Assembly (NCBI RefSeq): GCF_011761265.1
Contig: NZ_JAAOZB010000001.1
Coordinates: 1,054,001 to 1,118,000 of the forward strand
Reading direction: 5' to 3'
From: Microbacterium halimionae
Lineage (GTDB): Bacteria > Actinomycetota > Actinomycetes > Actinomycetales > Microbacteriaceae
DNA length: 64,000 nt
The position numbers and the translations under genes are program-made. This document shows, one piece after another, positions 16,969 to 24,679 of this stretch. A model generated the notes under the pieces. The model was not told where the DNA came from, made no database searches, and worked only from the letters and a program-made list of their open reading frames with translations. How positions within the stretch are numbered: the stretch's first letter is position 1; the number at the start of each line of letters is the position of its first letter.

Positions 16969-19524
16969 GTGGGGCTTTCTGGTGTGCCACGACTCTCTCC
17001 GCGCCTTGTGCGTCGTGAGCGAATTTCTGAGCTATTTGAAGGCGACAACCCACTCGTTGTTGCACACGCACCGATGGGCTACGGAAAAACCGTGGCGCTG
17101 GCGCACTGGGCCGCGACGACTGGCCGTGACGGGGTGTGGTTGCGGGTGCGTGACGAGGTCGCTGATCCCGTGACGTTTGTGCAGTATCTCGCCACAGAAC
17201 TCGATGACTTCGGTTTTCTCGATGAGGGAAACCCGTTGCTCATGGCGAGCGATGCGCTCAGGATTGCGTCGGATCCTTGGGACCTTCTCCGCCGTGGACT
17301 GCGACGTTTGCCGGGAGCCCTGACGATCGCGATTGACGACAGCGACGGCCTCTCGAACGAGACAGCTCAGGGACTCTTGGCGCTCACAACTGATCTCTCG
17401 ATGCTCTCCGTGCGGGCGGCTACACGGGGCACAAACCTACTGACGGAGTCAGCGCTGGCTGTGCTGCTCGACGCCGTTATTGTCCCCACTTCCTCCTTCG
17501 CGCTGACGGCGAGCGAGGCGAGAAAGGTGCTTGCTGACAGCGGCGACGAGAGTCGATGCGAAGAACTACTCGCTCACGGGGGCGCGCCGGTGCTCGCGCG
17601 AATGATTGCGCTGGGCGCTCAGACGCAGACTTCTGAGCCGAGATCCGTTATTCATGCCGTCGAGTCGCTCCTGCGTGTGCGGATGACGCACGGAGACCAT
17701 CGCTTCGTCTCATTCTTGGAGCGGACGGCACTGACCGATTCCATAGATATTGAGTTTGCGGTCGAGCTCACCGGCTACCACGATGCCGGGGCGATGTTTG
17801 ACCTTGCTGAACGCGAGGGACTCGGGTATTGGGCTGCGCCAGGGGTAAGGGGCCGCTCCTCACGCTTTTTTTACTCACCCTTTCTCCAGGTTGCTGCGGA
17901 GGCAAATATTCGCCGCGAACAGCCAAAAGAGGTGCTGCAGCAGCTCGAAATGCGGATCGCGCGCTGGGACCTGGCCAACGGGCGGCCTTTACCCGCGTTG
18001 CGGCGCGCTATTTTCTACCGCGACTATGCCTTCGCGAGCGACGTCGTGCGCGAACACTGGTTCGAAGTGCTCAAGTCGGGCAAGCAACTGAATGAGATCT
18101 TCCGCGGCGTGCCCATGCTCGCATTGCGTGCATGGCCGCTTTTGAGCATGCTGCTAGCGCTCAGCGCCAATGCGGTTGGTGCACATCGGCTTCGAGCGCT
18201 GGAGTATTTCGCGCTGGCAACGTACGGTGCGAAAGCGCATCGTGCCAAGGCATCCCCGGCCGAACGTGCACTCCTGCGTGTGATTGAAGCCGCGGCGTAT
18301 CGCGTGGGGTCACGCTCTGCGGCAGCGCTCGCCGCCGCAGATGACGCGTACAGCATGATGCTCGAGATGAGCGCTGCAGACCGTGACCTCCTCGGCACAA
18401 ACAAGTCCGTGATGTACAACCAGATCGGCACGACGCTTTTTTATGCCGGACGCACTGATGATGCTATCGACTGCTTCGAACGCTCTATCGCTGCGGGTGA
18501 GGCGCGCGGTCTGAAGAGCGGTCTGCAGGGCATGGCCTTGAAGGCGGGTGTACTTGCGGTGTCGGGCGATATACCGGAGGCGCGTCGTGCGATTACCCAG
18601 GCAGAACATCAAAACTGGCCCGATCGTTGGCTTTTGGGGTACCCAGGCAGTTTTTATCAGCTTGCTCGAGTCATGGTCGCACTGGAAAACGGCGATGCAG
18701 AGGGTGCGGACACTGCCCTACGCACGCTTGATCCGCATCGAGAGACTATCGAGCACTGGCCGTTGCTTACTCATGCTGAAGTACTCATCGGACTCTTGCG
18801 TCGTCGACCCGACGAGATGTCGAACTTTTTGCAGCGGGTGTTGCATCAACAACACAGGCGAAAAGCTGTCAGCGAACTGACGAAAAACCGGCTCCGCCAT
18901 ACTCGCGTGCTCATCGAGTTGGCGCGCGGCGACATGACTGCGGCCGATCACGCGCTGGGGAAAGTGTCTGACGGAGCCCGCACTTCGGTCAGCCGCGCTC
19001 GAATCGCGTTGGCCCGCGGAGACGCCGACGGCGCCATGCGTGCGTTGCATGCCGAAGATCCAGATGATTGGTCTGCCCGCGCGCGTGCGGAATATTCCGC
19101 CCTGGCCGCGGCCGCAGCTGCCATTCATGATCCTGACAGCCCGCGTACGCGTGAGCTCATGTCGCGGATCGAACGCAGCTTGCAGGATCGACAGCAGTGG
19201 CTTGCGCTGGCCTTTGTGCCTGTCGCCGGCCTAGACGCGATGTTGGTGGCTTCGCCCCCGGAATCGTTCGAGCAGAAGCTGCGGCGGGCTCGAGAGCTCG
19301 CCATCATTCCGGCTGCGGCGGCGCGGCCGAAGTTGACGGAGCGCGAGCTTGCTGTGGTTCGTCAACTTGCGCGGTCAGAGAGCGTCGCGGAGATCGCAGC
19401 GGCACTTGTCGTGTCGCCAAACACGGTGAAGTCGCAGTTGCGGTCGATCTACCGAAAGCTGGGTGTGAACTCGCGAGCGCACGCACTCGCAGCGCTGTCG
19501 ACGCTCAACCTCTCTGAGAAGTAG
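16969..19524 (+). CDS. Large LuxR-family (MalT/LAL-like) ATP-binding transcriptional regulator
   Basis: 851 residues from a GTG with GGAGG seven bases upstream. The N-terminal STAND-type NTPase has a Walker A (APMGYGKT, residues 34-41) and a Walker B-like LTIAIDDSD. A long helical, TPR-like middle part follows (tetratricopeptide-style pairs around 440-700). The C-terminal LuxR helix-turn-helix (about 785-845) has LTERELAVVRQLARSESVAEIA and SPNTVKSQLRSIYRKLGVNS. Such proteins sense small inducers through the middle region and activate transcription. The gene overlaps the convergent MFS transporter by 20 bases, and that transporter is a candidate target, though not shown. Confidence 0.88.
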   Translation: MGLSGVPRLSPRLVRRERISELFEGDNPLVVAHAPMGYGKTVALAHWAATTGRDGVWLRVRDEVADPVTFVQYLATELDDFGFLDEGNPLLMASDALRIASDPWDLLRRGLRRLPGALTIAIDDSDGLSNETAQGLLALTTDLSMLSVRAATRGTNLLTESALAVLLDAVIVPTSSFALTASEARKVLADSGDESRCEELLAHGGAPVLARMIALGAQTQTSEPRSVIHAVESLLRVRMTHGDHRFVSFLERTALTDSIDIEFAVELTGYHDAGAMFDLAEREGLGYWAAPGVRGRSSRFFYSPFLQVAAEANIRREQPKEVLQQLEMRIARWDLANGRPLPALRRAIFYRDYAFASDVVREHWFEVLKSGKQLNEIFRGVPMLALRAWPLLSMLLALSANAVGAHRLRALEYFALATYGAKAHRAKASPAERALLRVIEAAAYRVGSRSAAALAAADDAYSMMLEMSAADRDLLGTNKSVMYNQIGTTLFYAGRTDDAIDCFERSIAAGEARGLKSGLQGMALKAGVLAVSGDIPEARRAITQAEHQNWPDRWLLGYPGSFYQLARVMVALENGDAEGADTALRTLDPHRETIEHWPLLTHAEVLIGLLRRRPDEMSNFLQRVLHQQHRRKAVSELTKNRLRHTRVLIELARGDMTAADHALGKVSDGARTSVSRARIALARGDADGAMRALHAEDPDDWSARARAEYSALAAAAAAIHDPDSPRTRELMSRIERSLQDRQQWLALAFVPVAGLDAMLVASPPESFEQKLRRARELAIIPAAAARPKLTERELAVVRQLARSESVAEIAAALVVSPNTVKSQLRSIYRKLGVNSRAHALAALSTLNLSEK

Positions 19525-20854
19525 GTCTCTGAGAAATCGCGTCCTGCTGGGCTGCTGTTCTGGCTGCGATTCGGCGCACCGCGGGGAGGAAGCACGCAGC
19601 GATGAGAGCCATCACGGCCGCTGACAAATACAGTGCGAAATAGTTGTCAGCGCCACCCGAGAAGGGATCGGCGCCACCGATCGTGAGTAGTGGCACGGCG
19701 GCAAGCGGAACAACAATCTGTGGCACTGTCTCGGTGATGTTCAAGACCCCGAGATAGGTGCCTGCCTTCGCCCGTGGAATGGTGCGGAGCGCCAGCGCGA
19801 GATCGACAGCGGTGAAGGTTCCGATCGCGAGCCCACCGATCGCGGCACTTACCCAGAGGAGAACAGAATCGGTTGCAAACGCTCGGAGGATCGCGGCCCC
19901 GGCGAGGCCACCAATTGCGAACGCCAGGAAGGGAAAGTAGTTGGAACGGCGCGCGGCCCAGAACCCAGCGACAGTGGCTGCAATGACCACAGCCGCGCCG
20001 CCGAGGGCAGTGTTTGCTGACGTGATCGGTGTTGCGTCAACTTCGGTCGTGTTCATGCGGTCTACGACGAAATAGAGCGTGAAGGCGAGAAGCAGAGCCA
20101 TGGACGTTTGAGCGAACAGGCGTTGCAGCCACACTTGCGCGAAACCGGGGGCATCTCGGAGTGAGAACGCACGAGGCGGGTTGGCGCTTGCTCGCGCGGC
20201 TGTGCCGGCGAAAGCTGTGCCGACAAAGGCTGCGGGCTCTCGAACCCAAATAACAGTGGCGACGGCTGCGAATATCGCGACCGCCGGCATAACGAGAGTA
20301 ATGATGCCCAGATGATCGGGAAAGAACGCCGCGAGCGCGAGTACGGGAATTGTTCCGAGGTACGCTGCCGCCGAGAACACGCCAGCCGCGGCCGGCCGTT
20401 GCTGATCCGGCACGGTGTCGGCAAGTAGGGCCGTGACCGCTGCAAAGGTTGCGTTGTACAGGAGCTGCATCGCCACCCATGCCGCGGTGAGAATGTACAA
20501 CGATTGCGCCTGCACGAGAACCACGGACGCGACTGCACCGCCGAGGGCCCCAAACACTATCCAAGGATGCCGGCGGCCGAACGGCCCTCTTGTCCTATCG
20601 GAGAGATAGCCGAAGAGGGGGTTTGCCACCACCGCCGACAGTGCGCCGACGGCCAAGATGACCGCGAGAGCTGCAGTGTGTTCGTCTGCGGGGACAAGAT
20701 CCGCGATTCGTCGGGGCAGCCCGATGATGACGGGGGCCGTCAAAGATCCCAGGGTCGCGAAATTGACCGCGGTAAGAAAGAAGACATGCCGAATGCCTTG
20801 GAGGCCTGGTCGTCTGGAGGATCCGTCTTCGAGGGATCTTTGTGTGTCGAGCAC
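19505..20854 (-). CDS. MFS transporter, sugar-type
   Basis: 449 residues with twelve predicted helices. The motif FGYLSDRTRGPFGRRHPWIV between helices 2 and 3 is a long form of the MFS D-R-x-G-R-R/K signature typical of the sucrose/SLC45-like and GPH-related sugar symporters. Substrate not identifiable. The start is taken as GTG at 20854, which has CTGGAGC upstream; a GTG at 20908 would add 18 residues with no ribosome site and would cover a palindromic operator-like site. It converges with the LuxR-type regulator with a 20-base overlap. Confidence 0.82.
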   Translation of the reverse strand: MLDTQRSLEDGSSRRPGLQGIRHVFFLTAVNFATLGSLTAPVIIGLPRRIADLVPADEHTAALAVILAVGALSAVVANPLFGYLSDRTRGPFGRRHPWIVFGALGGAVASVVLVQAQSLYILTAAWVAMQLLYNATFAAVTALLADTVPDQQRPAAAGVFSAAAYLGTIPVLALAAFFPDHLGIITLVMPAVAIFAAVATVIWVREPAAFVGTAFAGTAARASANPPRAFSLRDAPGFAQVWLQRLFAQTSMALLLAFTLYFVVDRMNTTEVDATPITSANTALGGAAVVIAATVAGFWAARRSNYFPFLAFAIGGLAGAAILRAFATDSVLLWVSAAIGGLAIGTFTAVDLALALRTIPRAKAGTYLGVLNITETVPQIVVPLAAVPLLTIGGADPFSGGADNYFALYLSAAVMALIAACFLPAVRRIAARTAAQQDAISQRPTSQRG

Positions 20855-20869
20855 GCTCCAGATTAGCAA

Positions 20870-20884
20870 TTGCTCGCAGAGCAA
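20870..20884. promoter_or_regulatory. Operator-like palindrome upstream of the MFS gene
   Basis: TTGCTC and GAGCAA flank a 3-base centre, 16 bases before the likely MFS start at 20854. The position suits a repressor site. Which regulator binds is unknown. Confidence 0.35.
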
Positions 20885-21008
20885 TGTCTCGTCTCGCGTC
20901 GACTTCACCGGGGTGATTTTGAGGGTGAAGGTGGGCGGCGAGGGCTAAGCGTGCCCGCTGTGGCTTTTACGCTCGCGCTAGCGCCCCGACTGTTTGAAAG
21001 AGCTCAAG

Positions 21009-21158
21009 ATGACCCAGAAGAAAATCATCGCTATCGCGATGATGGTGGTGGTTGCGACAGCGGCGGTGTTCTCCCTCATCGGATTTGTTCGCGGAGCGAT
21101 GTTGGTAGATGCTGCGAGCGCGGTTTTTGCGAACGTCATAGGCGGAGGATTCCTCTAG
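21009..21158 (+). CDS. 49-residue membrane peptide of unknown function
   Basis: An ATG at 21009 opens a 49-codon frame (begins MTQKKIIAIAMMVV, ends NVIGGGFL) with one clear membrane helix (about residues 6-28) after a Lys pair and a short hydrophobic tail. AAAGAG lies just upstream. It is divergent from the MFS gene and followed by two small hairpins, then a histidine kinase. Such tiny helices can be kinase modulators, but nothing in the sequence proves it. Confidence 0.5.
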   Translation: MTQKKIIAIAMMVVVATAAVFSLIGFVRGAMLVDAASAVFANVIGGGFL

Positions 21159-21179
21159 CGGGGCACATGAGAGTGCAAT

Positions 21180-21226
21180 AACGCTGGAGAGCGTTTGGCG
21201 GCCTTTCGCGTCCGGAGCGCCGAAAG
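21180..21226 (+). terminator. Two short hairpins after the 49-residue gene
   Basis: AACGCT/AGCGTT with a 4-base loop (21180-21195) is followed by CTTTCG/CGAAAG (21203-21208 and 21221-21226). Together they may end the small-gene transcript or form a leader for the downstream kinase. Confidence 0.35.
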
Positions 21227-21291
21227 CGCATATGCTCAAACTGGCACGACGCTGTGTCGTTTTCACACGTGCCGGGGGGAGAGCGCATCTC

Positions 21292-22929
21292 ATGCCAATG
21301 TTCGAGCTTGAGCTGACCCCTCAGGGGCGGCGCAGGGTTTTTCTGCGCGGCCAGTTCCCGTTTTTTATCGGCGCAGTCTTCGTCGCTGTGGTTATCGCTG
21401 TCGCCTACCCGGAGGCATACGAATCCTGGCTTGTGATCGTCGCCTACGTTCTCATCGTGTCATCGACCCTCGTCGCGTACTTCGTGCCGTGGGAGCGCTT
21501 CAACCCGATGTGGATGATGCCGCTGCCGATAATCGACCTGATCGCGGTGGGACTCCTGCGCGCGGAGTTGTACCAGGTGCTGGCGGCGGCCGCGATTTTG
21601 GCGATTTTTCCGATTCTCTGGTTGGCATACGGGTTCTTCAAGTACGCCGTCTGGACGGCGGCGCTCGGAGCCGCTTTCATCACGTCATTCACCTACATCT
21701 ACAACCAGACGTTGCCCGCGACGCCGCTGGAGTGGGCGAACGTCATCACGCTCCCCGTGCTGATCGTCGTGATGGCACGTGTCGTGCAGGTAGCAGCCCG
21801 TCAGCTTCGAAGGCGAGGTGAACAGCTCACTAAGGCCAATGCAAAGCAGGCAGAGGCACTGCGCGAAGCGTTGGATAACCAGATTCTTGCGCGCAGCATC
21901 CTGAACACTGTCAACGCCGGAGTGGCTTTCTATGACTCGAACGGTCAACTGAGGCTTGCGAACGAGCTCGCGTCGCAGATGACCGAGTCTGTGGGGTTCT
22001 CCATCGACACTCCGCCCTATGCGGGGGAGCAGGTACGCGCGGCTGACCGTGTGACACCTATTCCATTCGACCAGCAGATCATTCCTCGAGCCCTGCGGGG
22101 CGAAGAGATGGCCGAGCACATGGAATGGCTGGGCCCGCCCGATCAGCAGGCTGCAATTATCGCCTCGACGCGACGGGTGCTTCGCGAAGATGGCGAACTG
22201 CTCGGAACCGTCATCGTCGCCTACGACGTGACGGATCTTGCGACCGCAATCGATGTGCGCGAGCAGTTCCTCAAAACGGTTTCGCATGAGCTGCGCACAC
22301 CGATGACCAGCATCATGGGCTTTCTCGATCTCATCGATGATGCGGTCGATCCTGGTGAAAAGAAGATTCACGAATACCTCGCCGTGGTGAGCCGCAAGTC
22401 GCAGGACCTGATGGAGCGCATCGGTGAGCTTCTGGCTGCGGCCGACCGGGAGGATCCGCTGCAGATCGTGTCGACAGACGTCGACCGCGTCATCGAGTTG
22501 GCCGTTGAGGCAGTGCGCGAGCGAGCTGCCGCGCGCGGCATCACCGTCGAACGCATAGGTCACCGAGACATCCATGCGCGGGTCGACGGTAGACGAATTC
22601 GGCAGGTCATTCGTGAACTGCTGGTCAACGCGATCAAATTCGGCCGTGAGCATTCGGCGATCACTGTCGCTCAAGAGCTTCGCGGCGACCGGGTGAGAAT
22701 TTCAGTGACGAATCGCGGGGCTGGCCTCGGGCGCGGCGAACAGGGGCTTATTTTCGACCGCTTCTATCGCACCGATGATGCGCGCCGGCGCGCAATTCAA
22801 GGCTTTGGGATCGGCTTGACGTTCGTCAAGAACGCTGTTGCGGCGCACGAAGGTCGGGTGTTTATCGACAGCGATGTCGACAACGGCTCCGAAGGGCTAA
22901 CGAGCTTTACGATCGACCTTCCGGTCTGA
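21292..22929 (+). CDS. Membrane sensor histidine kinase with PAS-like domain
   Basis: 545 residues. Five to six membrane helices (about 20-170), a coiled linker rich in Gln/Ala/Arg, a PAS-like domain (VAFYDSNGQLRLANELA) and a kinase core with H332 in VSHELRTP, the N box VNAIKF, and GFGIGLTF. The G1 box is unusual: NRGAGLG replaces the normal DxGxG, so the first Asp is Asn, which may lower ATP binding. The start at 21292 follows GGGGGAG; an ATG at 21232 lacks one. It resembles the kinase at 10326 and, like it, has no adjacent cognate regulator. Its 3' end overlaps the convergent membrane-protein gene by 33 bases. Confidence 0.87.
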   Translation: MPMFELELTPQGRRRVFLRGQFPFFIGAVFVAVVIAVAYPEAYESWLVIVAYVLIVSSTLVAYFVPWERFNPMWMMPLPIIDLIAVGLLRAELYQVLAAAAILAIFPILWLAYGFFKYAVWTAALGAAFITSFTYIYNQTLPATPLEWANVITLPVLIVVMARVVQVAARQLRRRGEQLTKANAKQAEALREALDNQILARSILNTVNAGVAFYDSNGQLRLANELASQMTESVGFSIDTPPYAGEQVRAADRVTPIPFDQQIIPRALRGEEMAEHMEWLGPPDQQAAIIASTRRVLREDGELLGTVIVAYDVTDLATAIDVREQFLKTVSHELRTPMTSIMGFLDLIDDAVDPGEKKIHEYLAVVSRKSQDLMERIGELLAAADREDPLQIVSTDVDRVIELAVEAVRERAAARGITVERIGHRDIHARVDGRRIRQVIRELLVNAIKFGREHSAITVAQELRGDRVRISVTNRGAGLGRGEQGLIFDRFYRTDDARRRAIQGFGIGLTFVKNAVAAHEGRVFIDSDVDNGSEGLTSFTIDLPV

Positions 22930-23415
22930 TCGCGGCGCCTGCGGCGGCTTCGGGTAGGCCTCGCGCAGATAGTCGCTCTGTAGATAGTCGGAGATTCCGA
23001 TGAGCAGGATGGCGAAGACAATTTGCTCTGTTATCACCCATAAGGGGTAGAGGCCCGGAATTGCTGCGAGCACGAGCGCAATGATCGGAAAAATGCGACT
23101 GAACAGTTGGAGGCGGCGGAACGCCCAATACCAACCGAGGCGAGCGCGCCACAGAAAGTAGAAGAGCGTCGTGGTAATTCCGAGCACAACAAGGCACCGC
23201 ATCCAGACGGCAAATCCCACGGGGCTGCTGTTGAGTGTGAGTACGACTGACGCGACGACGGTGCCAGTACCGAGAACGAAACACGCAATCAGCAGCCAGG
23301 TAATGACTCGAAACGCGCGTGCGACTCGACGATCTGTGGATGGCTCCACCCGGTGATGGGCAATACTGCCGCCGGCGATCTTGTCGAGTTTTCGGAGCAT
23401 CGTTTCGACTGTCAC
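22897..23415 (-). CDS. Four-helix membrane protein of unknown function
   Basis: 172 residues from a GTG with AAGG seven bases upstream; an ATG at 23400 is an alternative. Four hydrophobic segments (about 38-62, 70-90, 108-125, 128-145) with a basic C-terminal tail (PRSDRKVDRKAR). The layout resembles small DUF2975-type actinobacterial membrane proteins, but I cannot assign a family firmly. The 3' end overlaps the convergent kinase by 33 bases, and the start is divergent from the beta-helix protein gene at 23447. Confidence 0.7.
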   Translation of the reverse strand: MTVETMLRKLDKIAGGSIAHHRVEPSTDRRVARAFRVITWLLIACFVLGTGTVVASVVLTLNSSPVGFAVWMRCLVVLGITTTLFYFLWRARLGWYWAFRRLQLFSRIFPIIALVLAAIPGLYPLWVITEQIVFAILLIGISDYLQSDYLREAYPKPPQAPRSDRKVDRKAR

Positions 23416-23446
23416 GCACACACCTTAGCTCGCGTAGCGTTGAGGC

Positions 23447-24100
23447 GTGGCAAAACCGAAACGGCCAGCTCCGCCTCGACTGAGCGCACCCGACCTGCCT
23501 GAGGTACTCGAAATCGGGGCGCTCCGTGCGCGTTCATCAACGTTCGCGGCACGCGTTGAGTCGCTTTCTGGCGATGTGGATGCCTCGCACGCCCACATCA
23601 ATGAGTCGCTGATCGTCGACGCCAATGTCGGCTCTTTTCGCCTCACCGGCGCGGATCTCACCGACGTCGACATTCTAGATGTGCGGGCAATCGAGATGAC
23701 AGCTCGCGCGGGGCGCTGGCGAAACGTTCGCATCGTGGGCGGGCGGATTGGGACTCTTGACCTGTCAGGTAGTGACATCGATAGCGTCGAACTGCGAGGG
23801 CTCCGCATCGACTACCTCACGCTTGCGGGGGCGACGGCATCCGATCTGATGCTTTCTGACTGTGTGATCGGCACCCTCGACATGCCCCAGGCAAGGGTGA
23901 AGCGCGCAGCTTTTGAGGGCTGCCGCGCCCACGATGTTGACAACCGTCTGTGGCGCATAGAGAACGTCGACCTGCGCGGGCTGGATGCCGCCGGCTATCT
24001 CGACCCGACAGCTCTTCGGGGCGCCACGATGAGTCCGGGTCAGGTCAACGTTCTCGCGGCCGATTTCGCCCGTGCGCTGGGCATCGACGTACAGGACTGA
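23447..24100 (+). CDS. Pentapeptide-repeat-like beta-helix protein
   Basis: 217 residues from a GTG with GAGG upstream. From about 50 to 185 the chain is a run of short strands with a five-residue beat (FRLTGADLTDVDIL, LDLSGSDIDSVELRGLRI, LTLAGATASDLMLSDC), which suggests a right-handed quadrilateral beta-helix. Repeats are looser than in MfpA/Qnr proteins. No signal peptide. Some pentapeptide proteins protect DNA gyrase; there is no direct support for that here. The stop is three bases from the convergent stress-protein stop. Confidence 0.75.
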   Translation: MAKPKRPAPPRLSAPDLPEVLEIGALRARSSTFAARVESLSGDVDASHAHINESLIVDANVGSFRLTGADLTDVDILDVRAIEMTARAGRWRNVRIVGGRIGTLDLSGSDIDSVELRGLRIDYLTLAGATASDLMLSDCVIGTLDMPQARVKRAAFEGCRAHDVDNRLWRIENVDLRGLDAAGYLDPTALRGATMSPGQVNVLAADFARALGIDVQD

Positions 24101-24103
24101 GGG

Positions 24104-24565
24104 TTACAGCTCGACCTTTTCGTTCGTACCGTCGGGGCGGGTACCTGCGAGGAGCTTGGCCGCGCGGACGATTGAGCTTCCTTCGCTCGTCCAGTACTCG
24201 GCGCCCTCGGCGTTGAACTTCAAGAGCGTGATGTTCGGGTCTTCCGGGCCGCCCGGGAACCATGCTTCGGTAGAAGAGGTCCAGAGTTCCTTGAGCTTTG
24301 CGTCGTCGTCGACGAGGGTGGCCGTGCCGGTCAGCGAGACCCACGTGTCTTTGGAGCTGAGTGAGACACCGGCCTGCGAGTTGATGTGAAGGTGCGAGGC
24401 CACGGGCGAGTCTTTTGCGACGATGAACCAAAGGTCGCCGTCAAATTCGCTTTCTTGCACGGTGAGAGGGTGGGCGACGAGCGAGCCGTCAGCCTGAACG
24501 CTTGTGAGCATTGCGAAGCGGAAGCCGTCGATGAGCTTTGCGAGAGTCTTCTGATCGTCTGACAT
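24104..24565 (-). CDS. Pyridoxamine 5'-phosphate oxidase-like general stress protein
   Basis: 153 residues. The split-barrel flavin/F420-binding fold of the general stress protein 26 group is visible: LIDGFRFAMLTSVQADGSLVAHPL, then FDGDLWFIVAKDSP, HLHINSQAGVSLSSKDTWVSLTGTA, and the C-terminal ITLLKFNAEGAEYWT. Members bind FMN or F420, but few have a known substrate. AGAGGAG precedes the start at 24565. An upstream ATG in frame at 24616 lacks a site. Confidence 0.88.
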   Translation of the reverse strand: MSDDQKTLAKLIDGFRFAMLTSVQADGSLVAHPLTVQESEFDGDLWFIVAKDSPVASHLHINSQAGVSLSSKDTWVSLTGTATLVDDDAKLKELWTSSTEAWFPGGPEDPNITLLKFNAEGAEYWTSEGSSIVRAAKLLAGTRPDGTNEKVEL

Positions 24566-24679
24566 CGTGATCTCCTCTGTCGTTGGGCTGGCTTCATGCG
24601 CCAGGAAAACAAGCATTTCAGGCCGCTGGCGACGCGCCAGGAGGGTTGCGTGTGGCGCGAGGATGTGTCACGCGCAGCG

